Positions 29,231-38,567 are shown, numbered from the stretch's first letter. The stretch: 64,000 bases of DNA from Rhizohabitans arisaemae (GCF_025996515.1 NZ_BLRH01000055.1:1-64000); one strand, 5' to 3'. Notes: generated by a model from the letters alone, not told the origin. Translations and numbers: made by a program.

Positions 29231-29456
29231 GTTCGAGGTCACCTCCCTGTGGTCCCCGGTCCAGTCACCGGGGACGGCATCCCATTGTTGTCATATTGCC
29301 GGTAAGCCCGGGGTAAGGCACCCGGGCGGACCGTCAGGTTTAGACCATCCGGCGGCATGGGTAGAGGCAAATCCAAGCCCACGGGCGCGTCTGGCGGCGC
29401 ACCCGGGCCGCTTCTCCCTCATGACAGGGATACCGTCCCCCCGGAAAGAAGGTGAA

Positions 29457-29627
29457 ATGGGCGAGTTCACCAACACGATCGCAGACCGGCTCAACCAGGC
29501 CTACCAGGGCCTGCGGGAGGCCGAGTCCAACGGAGACGACTTCCTCGCTGAGACGCTGATCGCGGACATCGAGGACCTGCGCAGGCTCGCCACCGAGCAC
29601 GGCGTCGACGTCCCGCGCGTCGCCTAG
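29457..29627 (+). CDS. Small conserved protein of unknown function
   Basis: 56 residues, acidic and helical (RLNQAYQGLREAESNGDDF, LIADIEDLRRLATEHGVD). The start ATG follows AAAGAAGGTGAA, a good ribosome binding site. It resembles short hypothetical proteins common in actinomycetes, with two helices and a turn and no cysteines or membrane segment. It is monocistronic, divergent from cutRS, and ends at a strong terminator. Function unknown. Confidence 0.75.
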   Translation: MGEFTNTIADRLNQAYQGLREAESNGDDFLAETLIADIEDLRRLATEHGVDVPRVA

Positions 29628-29649
29628 CAGGACCTGCCGGAGTTGTGGA

Positions 29650-29673
29650 GCCGTACCCGAACCCGGGTACGGC
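29650..29673. terminator. Bidirectional terminator
   Basis: GCCGTACCCG and CGGGTACGGC form a perfect 10-bp stem with a 4-nt loop. It lies 22 nt after the small-protein stop and 15 nt from the stop of the convergent inositol-phosphatase gene. Confidence 0.75.
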
Positions 29674-29688
29674 GCCGCAGCCCCCGCC

Positions 29689-30489
29689 TCAGGCGTCCCG
29701 CTCGGGGTCGAGGGGGACGAGCAGATCGTGGAGCTCCTTGAAGAGCCCCGGCGACGCGCAGAGGGTCATGTCCGGGCCGGCGGGGCGGCCGTGCAGCCCG
29801 CCGATCACGGCACCCGCCTCGCCGGCGATCAGGCCGCCCGCGGCGAAGTCCCACACCTGGGCGCCCCGTTCGAAGTACCCGTCCACCCGGCCGGACGCGA
29901 CCGAGCACAGGTCCACCGCGCAGGAGCCGCCCCGGCGGATGTCCCGGACCCGGGGAATCACGTGGGTGAGGACCTCGGCCTGGACCACGCGGCGCCCCCG
30001 CTCGTAGCCGAAGCCGGTGGCCACCAGCGCCCGGTCGAGCGGCACCTCCGTGGTGCAGCGCAGCCGCCGCCCCGCCAGATAGGCGCCTTCACCCTTGGCG
30101 GCGGTGAAGACCTCCCCGAGCGGCGGGATGTCGACCACCCCGGCGACGATCTCCCCGTCGACCTCCACGGCGATGCTGACCGCCCAGGCGGGCAGGGCGT
30201 ACAGGTAGTTGACGGTCCCGTCGATCGGGTCGACGATCCAGCGGACCCGGGCCCCTTCGCCGCTGGCCCCGCCCTCCTCCCCGAGGAAGGCGTCGCCGGG
30301 CCGGGCCGCGAGGATCCGCGAACGGATCAGCCTCTCCGCGGCCCGGTCCATCTCGGTGACCACGTCGGTCGGACTGGATTTGGTGCCGACGACCTCGAGC
30401 CGTGCCGGACGCGAGTCGAGCAGCATCCGGCCCGCCTCGCGCGCCACGGAGACGGCCAGCTCCAGGAGTTCCCCGGTGTTCACTGTCAT
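29689..30489 (-). CDS. suhB: Inositol monophosphatase family protein
   Basis: 266 residues with the metal- and phosphate-binding motifs of the family: TEMDRAAE, GEEGG, WIVDPIDGTVNY and WDFAAGGLIAGEAGA. It should hydrolyse myo-inositol-1-phosphate, feeding inositol into phospholipids and mycothiol, though fructose-bisphosphatase or histidinol-phosphatase activity is possible in this superfamily. The locus corresponds to mycobacterial suhB (Rv2701c). It may be co-transcribed with the S9 peptidase gene 34 nt upstream. Confidence 0.92.
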   Translation of the reverse strand: MTVNTGELLELAVSVAREAGRMLLDSRPARLEVVGTKSSPTDVVTEMDRAAERLIRSRILAARPGDAFLGEEGGASGEGARVRWIVDPIDGTVNYLYALPAWAVSIAVEVDGEIVAGVVDIPPLGEVFTAAKGEGAYLAGRRLRCTTEVPLDRALVATGFGYERGRRVVQAEVLTHVIPRVRDIRRGGSCAVDLCSVASGRVDGYFERGAQVWDFAAGGLIAGEAGAVIGGLHGRPAGPDMTLCASPGLFKELHDLLVPLDPERDA

Positions 30490-30523
30490 GGCACCCGATT
30501 GTCCCCTGCCGACCGGCCGGACC

Positions 30524-32500
30524 TCACAGCAGCTCCGGCCGCCTCCACTGCGACCCGAGCACGTGCGTCCCGAGGAACGCGAGCACCGTCTCGTACCAGA
30601 CGGCGATGTTGCCCGGACGGTTGATCCAGTGGTTCTCGTCCGGGAAGTAGAGGTACTTCGCCTCGACCCCCGAGGCGATCAGATCCCAGAAGAGCCGCTT
30701 GGACTGCGAGATCGGCACCCGGTAGTCCCGATCCCCGTGGATCACCAGCATGGGGGTGCGGATCTCGCCGAGCGCCCGGCGGGGGTCGTTCCGGGCGTAG
30801 CCCGGCCCGCCCGGCGACCCGTACTCGCGGTGCCAGTCCAGGGCGTAGTCGGTCGTGCCGTAGAACCCGTCGATGTCCCAAAGCGAGGCGTGGGAGACGA
30901 TCGCCCGGAACCTGTCGGTGTGACCGGCGATCCAGTTGGCCATGTAGCCGCCGAACGATCCGCCGATCGCGGCGGTCCGGGAGGCGTCGATCTCGGGCCG
31001 GACGACGCAGGCGTCGGTGACGGCCATGAGGTCGGCGTAGGTGCGCGGCCCCCAGGACCCCCATCCCCGGGTGAGCATCCCGGGGCCGTAGCCGGTGGAC
31101 AGGCAGGGGTCGGGCATGAGCACCGCGTAGCCGCGGGCGGCCATGGCCCAGGGGTTCCAGCGCCACTGCCAGCCGGTCCAGCTGCCGAGCGGCCCGCCGT
31201 GCACGGCGAGGATCAACGGCACCGGGTGGGCCTCGGACGCCCCGTCGGGCAGCGCCAGCCAGGCGCGGAGCTCGGCGCCGTCGTCGGCGACCGCGTGCAC
31301 CTCGGTGAGCGTGCCCGGGACCTCGACGGGTTCGGCGGGGCCCCGCAGCGGGACGACCTCGCCGGTGGCCATGTCGATCCGGACCGGTGCGGGCGGCTCG
31401 GCCACGGTCGAGCGCAGCGCGTACAGCGCCTCAGGTCCGGCGCACAGGTCGGTGTAGGCGGCGTCGTCGGGCGTCAGCCGTACCACCTCCCCGGAGGCGA
31501 GGTCGGCGCGGAAGACGGGCCGGCGGCCGTGGTCGTCGGCGCAGAAGTACAGGACCGAGCGGTCCCGGGCGAACGTCGCGTACTGCATGAGGATCTGTTC
31601 GCCCAGCTCGCGGCCCTCTCCCGACTCCAGGTCGACGAGCCAGAGCGCGAACGACGGGGGCAGCTCCTCCGTGGGGTGGGAGGAGCGCAGGCAGGCGGCG
31701 AACCGGCCGTCCGCGGAGATCGCGATCGGGCCGCCGTAGGCGTGGTCGTGGCCCTGCGCCGAGGCGAGGGTGCGGCGTTCCCCGGTGCGGACGTCGACCG
31801 CGACCAGGTCCTGGCGGATCTCGCCACCGGCCTCTGGCACCGCCCAGCTGGTGAGCAGGCTCGTCCCGTCGGGGGTGAGCGCGCCGGCCGCGTCGTCGAG
31901 CGCGCGCCCCGGGTCCGGGGTGAGGTCCCGGGGTTCGACGAGGCCGCTCTCGGGGTCGGCGGGCAGCGACGCCGCGAAGAGCCTGGGCTGGTCGGGCCCG
32001 AGGTCGGCGTCCCAGTTCCGGACGGGGAAGCCCTCGTGCAGGATCGCCGCGACCCCCGCGTCCTTCCGTGCCTTCCTGCGCGCCTCGTCACCGCCGGCCT
32101 CCCCCGGCAGCACCGAGGAGGGGAACACGACGACGGGCGACGCCTGCGCGGCGTGCACGCCGGTGATCCCGCCGGGCCGGGAGGCGATCCGCCGGGCCTC
32201 TCCCCCGTCCACCGGGAGCAGCCAGAGCGAGGGTGTGTCCTCCTCCCCACGCGCGGAGACGAACAGCAGGTCGCCGGTGTGGGTGAACGCGGCGGCTGAC
32301 TCTCCCTTCTCAGATCGGGTCAATCTGCGCGCTGGGGTGTCCCCCGCAGGGTTGACCTGCCACAACGCGCTGTCAAAGGACCTGCCGTCCTGCCGGGGCG
32401 TCTGCACGGTGCAGACCAGACGCGAACCATCGGGTGAGATGCGCAGCGACGACACTCGGGGAATCTTGATGTACTCCTGAAGATCCTTAAATGGGCTCAT
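30524..32500 (-). CDS. S9-family prolyl oligopeptidase/acylaminoacyl peptidase
   Basis: 658 residues. The N-terminal ~390 residues are a beta-propeller (repeated RISPDGSRLVC, AISADGRFAAC, LTPDGTSLL type blades). The C-terminal alpha/beta hydrolase has the nucleophile motif GGSFGGYMANW, an acid in GDRDYRVP and the catalytic His in DENHWI. It cleaves short peptides, probably in the cytosol, since there is no signal peptide. ATG 32500 gives the usual start (SPFKDLQEYIKIPRVSSL); the ribosome binding site is weak. Confidence 0.94.
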   Translation of the reverse strand: MSPFKDLQEYIKIPRVSSLRISPDGSRLVCTVQTPRQDGRSFDSALWQVNPAGDTPARRLTRSEKGESAAAFTHTGDLLFVSARGEEDTPSLWLLPVDGGEARRIASRPGGITGVHAAQASPVVVFPSSVLPGEAGGDEARRKARKDAGVAAILHEGFPVRNWDADLGPDQPRLFAASLPADPESGLVEPRDLTPDPGRALDDAAGALTPDGTSLLTSWAVPEAGGEIRQDLVAVDVRTGERRTLASAQGHDHAYGGPIAISADGRFAACLRSSHPTEELPPSFALWLVDLESGEGRELGEQILMQYATFARDRSVLYFCADDHGRRPVFRADLASGEVVRLTPDDAAYTDLCAGPEALYALRSTVAEPPAPVRIDMATGEVVPLRGPAEPVEVPGTLTEVHAVADDGAELRAWLALPDGASEAHPVPLILAVHGGPLGSWTGWQWRWNPWAMAARGYAVLMPDPCLSTGYGPGMLTRGWGSWGPRTYADLMAVTDACVVRPEIDASRTAAIGGSFGGYMANWIAGHTDRFRAIVSHASLWDIDGFYGTTDYALDWHREYGSPGGPGYARNDPRRALGEIRTPMLVIHGDRDYRVPISQSKRLFWDLIASGVEAKYLYFPDENHWINRPGNIAVWYETVLAFLGTHVLGSQWRRPELL

Positions 32501-32540
32501 TCGCGCAATGTACTCTTTGCGGACAAACCTCCATAGGCTC

Positions 32541-33479
32541 TTAACTGAACAGACAACAACTCGTGTCACAAGAGACCGGCTCCGGCTCGCTGAGCAGGTC
32601 GTTCACCATTGACACGAAACGGGGATGCGTCCCCGCCGTGCCCGCCCGGACCAGCCGCAGGCCGAGCCGCCGCGCGACCTCCGCCGCCTCCACGTCGAGG
32701 TCGTAGACGACCTCCATGTGGTCCGAGACGAACCCGATCGGGACGAGCACCACCGCCTCGACCCCCGCGGCGTGCAGCGCGGTCAGATGGTCGCAGACGT
32801 CCGGCTCCAGCCACGGCACACTCGGCGGGCCGCTGCGGCTCTGCCAGACCAGATCCCATTCCCGATCCCCCGCGACCAGCCCCGAGGCGACCCTGAGCTG
32901 GGCCTCGTACGCCCCTCCGCCCGGACCGGCGTTCCGCGCCATCGCGACGGGCACGCTGTGCGCGGTGAAGACGAGCCTGGCCTTCCCGCGGTCCCCCTCG
33001 GGCAGCCCGGCCAGCGCCTCGGCCACCCGGTCGGTCATGGCCGCGATGAAACCCGGGTGGTCGTAGTAGTGGCGCAACCGTACGATCTCCGGCGCGTCCG
33101 GCACGGCCGCCCTGGCCCGCGCGATGTCGTCCAGATACTGACGGCAGCTCGAATAGGAGCTGTAGGCCGAGGTGAGAAACGCGGCGGCCCGGCGGACCCC
33201 GTCCGCGGCCATCCGCCGTACCGTGTCCTCAAGGAACGGATGCCAGTTCCGGTTTCCCCAGTAGACGGGGACGTCCACCTCCAGCGCCTCGATCAGGTCC
33301 CGGCACTGCGCGTTGATCGGGCTGACCCCGCCGAAGCCCAGATAGTGCCGCTCCACCTCGTCGAGCCTGGCCGCCGGGACGTTCCGGCCGCGGACCACGT
33401 TCTCCAGGAACGGCCGGACGTCCTCGGGGCGCTCCGGCCCGCCGAAGGAGACGACCAGCAACGCCTCGTAACTTCCCAT
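32541..33479 (-). CDS. cpfC: Ferrochelatase (coproporphyrin III type)
   Basis: 312 residues. Inserts Fe2+ into the porphyrin; in Actinobacteria the substrate is coproporphyrin III, giving coproheme. Motifs: LLVVSFGGPERPEDV, FGGVSPINAQ, FTAHSVPVAMA with the catalytic His, and PIGFVSDHMEVVYDLD with the catalytic Glu. The C-terminus ends SCDTSCCLFS, and with the Cys in SSCRQYL this fits the [2Fe-2S] ligands reported for actinobacterial ferrochelatases. ATG 33479 is close behind GGGAG; an upstream in-frame GTG (33497) is possible. Confidence 0.94.
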   Translation of the reverse strand: MGSYEALLVVSFGGPERPEDVRPFLENVVRGRNVPAARLDEVERHYLGFGGVSPINAQCRDLIEALEVDVPVYWGNRNWHPFLEDTVRRMAADGVRRAAAFLTSAYSSYSSCRQYLDDIARARAAVPDAPEIVRLRHYYDHPGFIAAMTDRVAEALAGLPEGDRGKARLVFTAHSVPVAMARNAGPGGGAYEAQLRVASGLVAGDREWDLVWQSRSGPPSVPWLEPDVCDHLTALHAAGVEAVVLVPIGFVSDHMEVVYDLDVEAAEVARRLGLRLVRAGTAGTHPRFVSMVNDLLSEPEPVSCDTSCCLFS

Positions 33480-33516
33480 GCTCCCATCCAACCCCACGAG
33501 GGGGCCGGTGGCGGCC

Positions 33517-34698
33517 TCAGGGATAGGCGCGGGCGTACGCCTCGGCGAGGTTGAGCACTTTGCGGACATATGCCCAGGAGTGGTTGTACCGCCACACCGC
33601 CTGCTCCAGGCGTTTGCCGCCCTGACCGGCCTTGTTGGCGCACAGGTAGCGTGCGGCGGAGGGCACCGCGTCGTAGGCGCTCCAGACGTCGGCTTTGCCG
33701 TCTCCGTCCCCGTCGAGGCCGTACGCGCGCCAGGTGCCCGGCATGAACTGCATCGGGCCGAGGGCGCCCGCACTGGAAGGTCCGTTGTTGCGGCCGTGGT
33801 TGCTCTCGATCTGACCGATCGCCGCCAGGACGCTCCATGACAGACCCGGACAGATCAGGGCGGACTGCTTGTAGAGCTCCAGAAAGCTCGCCGGTCTACC
33901 CCGAACCGGTGCCGGTACGGGGGCCTGCGGCCCCGGCGCGGACGGGGTGGCCGCGGGGCGGACCGGGACCAGCGGAACCACCTGCGCCCGCCCGCCCAGC
34001 AGCCGCCGCAGGTCGGTGCCGAGCGCCCCGACCCGGTCGACCGGCGCGTTCACGAGTACGGCGACACTGCGCATCAGTCCGAGCCCGCGCCCGGTGTCCA
34101 GGCTGACCAGGCCGTCCACCCCGGGGATCCCCAGCGGCGCCGAGCCGCCCACCCGCAGCCGCCGCTCGTGGACCGCGTACTCCCCGCCGACCCGCATCCC
34201 CAGGCGCGCCCGGGTCTCGTCCGCCAGGATGAACTCGCCCTGGGCGAGAGCGCTCCAGAGTTCGGGGCGCGCGGCCACCGCGGGCGGCGCCCAGGAGCGG
34301 AACTCGGCGGGATCCACGGCGAGCAGGTTGATCCGGTAGGTGTGCAGCCGGACCGAACCGCCGTCGACCGCCGTGACCTTGGAGACGCCTTTCAGGGTCG
34401 CGATCGCGTGCAGGGTCTCCTGCGGGACCGGGACGGGGGTGACCGCGATCAGGCGGGGCGGCACCGGCGTCACCGAGGGCGCCCCCGCCGCCCGGCTGGG
34501 CGCGGGCACCGCGCTCGGAACCGCCACCGGAAGGGGCGCCGGAGGCGGGGGGGAGGGGACGTACGCCGCGACGGGTCGCGGCGCACCCGCCCTCAGATGG
34601 GAGACGCCGATCACCGTCACGGTGGCGGCGGCCACCGCGGTGAACGCGACGGTCCATCGCAATCCGGTCACCGGAGGAATACCCGCCCGCCCGCTCAC
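33517..34698 (-). CDS. Secreted/anchored lytic transglycosylase
   Basis: 393 residues. An N-terminal membrane segment (WTVAFTAVAAATVTVIGVSHL) and a Pro/Ala-rich wall-spanning linker precede a ~130-residue middle domain of unknown fold and a C-terminal soluble-lytic-transglycosylase domain: SVLAAIGQIESNHGR with the catalytic Glu, AGALGPMQFMPGTW, the DGDGDGKADVWSAYDAV calcium-type loop and AVWRYNHSWAYV. It cleaves peptidoglycan glycan strands outside the cell. GTG 34698 is the longest start and gives the signal segment; no clear ribosome binding site is seen. Confidence 0.93.
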   Translation of the reverse strand: MSGRAGIPPVTGLRWTVAFTAVAAATVTVIGVSHLRAGAPRPVAAYVPSPPPPAPLPVAVPSAVPAPSRAAGAPSVTPVPPRLIAVTPVPVPQETLHAIATLKGVSKVTAVDGGSVRLHTYRINLLAVDPAEFRSWAPPAVAARPELWSALAQGEFILADETRARLGMRVGGEYAVHERRLRVGGSAPLGIPGVDGLVSLDTGRGLGLMRSVAVLVNAPVDRVGALGTDLRRLLGGRAQVVPLVPVRPAATPSAPGPQAPVPAPVRGRPASFLELYKQSALICPGLSWSVLAAIGQIESNHGRNNGPSSAGALGPMQFMPGTWRAYGLDGDGDGKADVWSAYDAVPSAARYLCANKAGQGGKRLEQAVWRYNHSWAYVRKVLNLAEAYARAYP

Positions 34699-34788
34699 GC
34701 TTGGTTCACCGGAGCCAAATCATTTGCATCGCCGCGAAGGTCTCCATAAGGATCGTTGGGTGCACATGCGGTTGGGGAAGGACGGGGG

Positions 34789-35991
34789 ATGAGGGCGTAC
34801 CGGGAGTTGTTCGAGGTGCCCGGGGCTAAGGGATTCGTGCTGGCGGGCTTCATCGGGCGGATGCCCATGTCGATGCTCGGGCTCGGTGTCGTGCTCCTCA
34901 TCTCCGCCATCACGGGATCGTATGCCACGGCGGGCGCCGTCGCGGCGATCGTGTCCCTCTCCTTCGCGGTGAGCGCGCCGCTCTCGGGCCGCCTGGCGGA
35001 CCGGTTCGGGCAGCGCCGGGTACTCGTCCCCATGATCCTGCTGCACGGGGCGGGCCTGTCCGCGATGATGCTCTGCGCGAAGGTCGGCGCCCCGGTCTGG
35101 ACGCTCTTCCTGACCGGGGTGGTCACCGGCGGCGCCGCGGTCTCCCTCACCTCCATGGTGCGGGCGCGGTGGGCGCATGTGCTGCAGGGCTCCCCGCGCC
35201 TGCACACCGCCTTCTCCTTCGAGTCCGTCGTCGACGAGGTGGTCTTCGTCGGCGGCCCGGCCCTGATCACCGGGCTCGCCACCCTGGTCGACCCCTACGC
35301 CGGGTTGATCCTCACCCTGGTGCTCACCCTCGGCGGGACCCTCGCCTTCGCCTTCATGCGCCGCACCGAGCCGCCGGTCCGGACCGAGGGCCGGGCCAAG
35401 GGCTCCCCGATCACCATCCCCGGGGTCGCCCTGCTCTCGGTGGTCTTCCTGGCGATGGGCTCGGTCTTCGGCTCCGTCGACCTGATCACCGTCGCCTTCG
35501 CCGAGGAGGAGGGCGCCAAGGGCCTCGCGGGGCTTCTCCTCGGGGCCTTCGCGGCCGGGAGCATGGTCTCCGGGCTCTGGTACGGCGCCCGCCGCTGGCA
35601 GGTCCCGCTGCAGACCCGCTACATCCGGGCGCTCGGCCTCTTCGCCGTCGGGCTCACCCCGATCCTGTTCATCGACGAGCTGTGGCTGATGGGCGCCTAC
35701 CTGTTCGTGGCCGGTTTCGCCATCTCTCCGACGATCATCAGCGGCTACGCGCTGATCGAGCGCCTGGTCCCGTCGCACATGCTCACCGAGGGCATGGCCT
35801 GGGTCTCCACCGCGGTGGGTTTCGGGGTGGCGATCGGGGCGTGGGCCGGCGGACGCCTCACCGACATGTACGGCGCGCAGAACGCCTACGCGTTCGCGTT
35901 CCTGTGCGGGGTGCTCGCGATCGTGGTCGGCCTGGGCGGCTCGGTCCTGCTCCGCGAGCGACCGGCTCTCGGCGACTCCGCGCACGACTGA
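34789..35991 (+). CDS. Major facilitator superfamily exporter
   Basis: 400 residues with about 12 membrane helices. It has the MFS loop motif after helix 2 (GRLADRFGQRRVLVP) and a related one after helix 8. No substrate is evident; similarity is to drug- or metabolite-efflux MFS of actinomycetes. ATG 34789 has GGAAGGA six bases upstream. It is divergent from the transglycosylase gene and ends at a perfect terminator shared with the RidA gene. Confidence 0.92.
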   Translation: MRAYRELFEVPGAKGFVLAGFIGRMPMSMLGLGVVLLISAITGSYATAGAVAAIVSLSFAVSAPLSGRLADRFGQRRVLVPMILLHGAGLSAMMLCAKVGAPVWTLFLTGVVTGGAAVSLTSMVRARWAHVLQGSPRLHTAFSFESVVDEVVFVGGPALITGLATLVDPYAGLILTLVLTLGGTLAFAFMRRTEPPVRTEGRAKGSPITIPGVALLSVVFLAMGSVFGSVDLITVAFAEEEGAKGLAGLLLGAFAAGSMVSGLWYGARRWQVPLQTRYIRALGLFAVGLTPILFIDELWLMGAYLFVAGFAISPTIISGYALIERLVPSHMLTEGMAWVSTAVGFGVAIGAWAGGRLTDMYGAQNAYAFAFLCGVLAIVVGLGGSVLLRERPALGDSAHD

Positions 35992-36003
35992 GACACCGCG
36001 CAC

Positions 36004-36037
36004 GACCAAGGGGCAGGGTTTCCCCTGCCCCTTGGTC
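36004..36037. terminator. Perfect bidirectional terminator
   Basis: GACCAAGGGGCAGGG and CCCTGCCCCTTGGTC form a 15-bp stem without mismatch and the 4-nt loop TTTC. It is 12 nt beyond both the MFS stop and the RidA stop, which face each other. The stem carries AAGG/CCTT blocks, but no long U-run follows. Confidence 0.9.
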
Positions 36038-36049
36038 ACACCGGCGCGA

Positions 36050-36439
36050 TCACTCCAGGACCGCGGTCATCAGGACGTGGATGACCATGCCCATACCGAG
36101 CGGCATGATGTGGGTGTTGCGGGCCGGACGGTCGTCGTCGTCCGGGAACATCTTGATCCACTCGTCGTTCACCAGCGGCCTGAGCTCGTCGCCGACCACG
36201 TTGAAGATCACCATCGCGATGTCGTCCGTACCGCCCCCGGCGTTCTCCACGATCGTGCGCATGTGCCGGAAGACCAGCTCGACCTGGCGGGCCGGGTCCG
36301 CCGGGACCTCACCCGTCTCCGGGTCCATGCCGTGGATGCCGCTGGAGTAGACCATGTTCCCGGTCCGCACCGCCATCGGAATCGGGGCGGTGCCGTGCCG
36401 GACCCCCGGCACGTCGATCACCTGACGGCGCCTGCCCAC
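36050..36439 (-). CDS. RidA/YjgF-family protein
   Basis: 129 residues. The family hydrolyses reactive enamines and imines; some members are dedicated deaminases in catabolic routes (for example 2-aminomuconate deaminase). Visible are AVRTGNMVYSSGIHGMDPETGE near residue 23 and VELVFRHMRTIVENAGGGTDD near residue 53. The C-terminus has RNTHIMPLGMGMVIHVLMTAV where typical RidA has an Arg-containing P-x-R-x-x-x-x-V core, so substrate range may differ. GTG 36439 directly abuts the stop of the M24 gene. It is the third gene of the ligJ unit; the link to catabolism is contextual. Confidence 0.85.
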   Translation of the reverse strand: MGRRRQVIDVPGVRHGTAPIPMAVRTGNMVYSSGIHGMDPETGEVPADPARQVELVFRHMRTIVENAGGGTDDIAMVIFNVVGDELRPLVNDEWIKMFPDDDDRPARNTHIMPLGMGMVIHVLMTAVLE

Positions 36440-37573
36440 TCAGACCACCACCATGTCGCGGTGGTACCGGTTCAGGCTCCGCGCCCCACCCGGCTCGCAG
36501 ACGAACAGGTCCTCCACCCGGGCGCCGACCCGGCCGGGCCGGAACACCGACGGCTCGATCGTGAACGTCATGCCCTCTTCCAGCACCGTGTGGTCCTCCT
36601 CGGAGATGAACGGCCGCTCGTGGGTGTCCAGGCCGATGCAGTGGCCGGTACGGTGGCGGAACCAGTCGCCGTAACCGGCGTCCACGATCACCTGCCGGGT
36701 GGCCCGGTGCACCTCGGCGGCCGTGTTCCCCGGGATCGCCGCGGCGATCCCGGCGGCCTGCGCCGCGATGACGATCTCGTAGACCTCCCGGTACTCCGGG
36801 CCCGGCTCACCGAGCTGGATCGTCCGGCCGAAGTCGGAGCAGTAGCCGTCCACGACCGTACCGAAGTCGAACGAGACGCCCAGACCCTCGACCAGCGCGT
36901 TGACGCTGACCCGCGTGGTGGCGTCCCGCCCGTCCCCCGGTCCCATGGCGAACACCCCCGTGTCGAAGGAGGGGGTACGCCCGCCGTGCCTGCGCATCAG
37001 GTAGTCGACCTCGGAGGCGATCTCCAGCTCGGTCGTCCCGGCCGCGACGCTGGAAGTGATCTCGGCCATGACCGTGTCGCAGATGAGACTGGCGCGTTCC
37101 AGCGCCGCCAGCTCGTCCGCGGACTTCACCCGGCGCAGCGGCCCCAGCACGGTGTCCAGGTCGACCAGGCGCACCTCGGGCAGCGCCTGCAGGATACGCA
37201 CCACGGTGGCGCCCATCGCCCGCGCCGACACCGCGACGGTACGGGGCGCGCCGCCGCGCCGGAGCAGTCCCGCGAAGATCGCGGCCGCGTCGTCGGCGTT
37301 GGCGACCGCGACCACCTCGCCGTTCACGCCACCGGGCAGGTTGAAGGCGGCGTACCCCTGCGGGATCACATAGACCGGCTCGGTGCCGGGACGGAAGAGC
37401 GCCCCCGCCACCCACTGGTTGGCGTACTCGAAGTTGCCGAACGAGGCGAGCCGCCGGGGGAACCCGGTCAGGTACTCCAGGTCCCCCGAGGGCGGGCAGA
37501 AGGCGAGGTCGACCCCGGCCGCGGCGAGCGCGTCGGAAAAGCGGGCCCTGCGTCCCGCGTGGTCCAGGCCCAT
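36440..37573 (-). CDS. M24-family metallopeptidase-like enzyme
   Basis: 377 residues with the creatinase/prolidase fold: N-terminal creatinase-like domain (residues ~1-130) and catalytic pita-bread domain. The five metal ligands appear intact (two Asp in DFGTVVDGYCSDFG, His in TGHCIGLDTHE, Glu in FTIEPS, Glu in ARVEDL). The family includes Xaa-Pro peptidases but also creatinase, ectoine hydrolase and DMSP lyase. In a catabolic unit between ligJ and a RidA gene, a non-peptidase role such as C-N or C-C hydrolysis is possible. It starts one base after the ligJ stop. Confidence 0.88.
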   Translation of the reverse strand: MGLDHAGRRARFSDALAAAGVDLAFCPPSGDLEYLTGFPRRLASFGNFEYANQWVAGALFRPGTEPVYVIPQGYAAFNLPGGVNGEVVAVANADDAAAIFAGLLRRGGAPRTVAVSARAMGATVVRILQALPEVRLVDLDTVLGPLRRVKSADELAALERASLICDTVMAEITSSVAAGTTELEIASEVDYLMRRHGGRTPSFDTGVFAMGPGDGRDATTRVSVNALVEGLGVSFDFGTVVDGYCSDFGRTIQLGEPGPEYREVYEIVIAAQAAGIAAAIPGNTAAEVHRATRQVIVDAGYGDWFRHRTGHCIGLDTHERPFISEEDHTVLEEGMTFTIEPSVFRPGRVGARVEDLFVCEPGGARSLNRYHRDMVVV

Positions 37574-37574
37574 C

Positions 37575-38567
37575 TCAGCCGACCGGCTTCCAGCGGCTGA
37601 ACACCGCGCGCGCGTTGCCGTGGAACACGTCGCCGCGCTGCTCCTCCGAGAGCCACCCGATCCCCTCGACCACCGGCTTGAGGTCGTCGAGCGTACGGCC
37701 CACGGCGGGGTCGAAGCCGGAGCCGATGCCGGGGGCCTCGGTGGCGAACAGGCAGCGGTCCGTTCCCACCACCTTGAGCAGCAGCTCCAGCGCCTCCGGG
37801 CTGTACAGCACGGTGTCGAACCAGAGGCGGCGCAGGCTGTCGTCGAAGGACTCGGCGTTCTTCTGCAGCCGTTGCGCCCGCCACCGCCCGATCTGGTACG
37901 GGATCGAGCCTCCCCCGTGGGCCACGATGAGCTTCAGGTTCGGGAAGTCGGTGAAGACCCGCGACTCCACCAGGGAGAGGATCGCGATGCTCTCCTCGGT
38001 GATGAAATGGTTGGAGTAGGACTCCCGAGGGTTGGCGCACCCCGCGCTGTGGATCAGCGCCGGGACGTCCAGCTCCGTCATCTTCTCGTAGAGCGGGTAC
38101 CACCACTCGTCGCCGAGCGGCGGGGTCGCGTAGTCTCCCTCGCCCGGGTCCGGGTTGATCACGCATCCGATGAAGCCGAGCTCGGTGACGCAGCGCTCCA
38201 GCTCGGCCACGACCGCCGCCGGGCTCACCCCGGCCGACTGCGGCAGGCCGGCGACCCCCGCGAACACGTCCGGGTACGCCGTGACCTGCTTGTGGATCAT
38301 GTCGTTGACGTGCTCGGTGTACCAGTGCACGATCCGCTCGGGCTTCTGCGAGTGCATCATCGCGAACGGCCGGGGCGAGATGAACTGGGTGTCCACGTTC
38401 AGCTTGCGCAGCAGCTCGATGTGCGGCTTGGCGGCCTCGACGACCTCCTCCTCGGAGCAGGCGGGACGGCCCTTGCCGTGAAAGCCCTTACTGGCTATCA
38501 GCTGAGCCTGGTAGGCGTACAGGGCCAGTGGGGCACTGATGTGCCCGTGCACGTCAATGATCTGCAT
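37575..38567 (-). CDS. ligJ: LigJ-type 4-oxalomesaconate hydratase (amidohydrolase superfamily)
   Basis: 330 residues. The family hydrates 4-oxalomesaconate to 4-carboxy-4-hydroxy-2-oxoadipate in protocatechuate/gallate 4,5-cleavage. It has the metal motif DVHGH at the N-terminus, FISPRPFAMMH, GLPQSAGV, ELERCVTELGFIGCVINPDP, PLYEKMTELDVPALIH and IVAHGGGSIPY. The usual amidohydrolase Asp on strand 8 is Glu here (LFATEAPG), as in LigJ. First gene of ligJ-M24-RidA, divergent from a LysR gene across 95 bp with a dyad. A decarboxylase of the same superfamily is the main alternative. Confidence 0.85.
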   Translation of the reverse strand: MQIIDVHGHISAPLALYAYQAQLIASKGFHGKGRPACSEEEVVEAAKPHIELLRKLNVDTQFISPRPFAMMHSQKPERIVHWYTEHVNDMIHKQVTAYPDVFAGVAGLPQSAGVSPAAVVAELERCVTELGFIGCVINPDPGEGDYATPPLGDEWWYPLYEKMTELDVPALIHSAGCANPRESYSNHFITEESIAILSLVESRVFTDFPNLKLIVAHGGGSIPYQIGRWRAQRLQKNAESFDDSLRRLWFDTVLYSPEALELLLKVVGTDRCLFATEAPGIGSGFDPAVGRTLDDLKPVVEGIGWLSEEQRGDVFHGNARAVFSRWKPVG

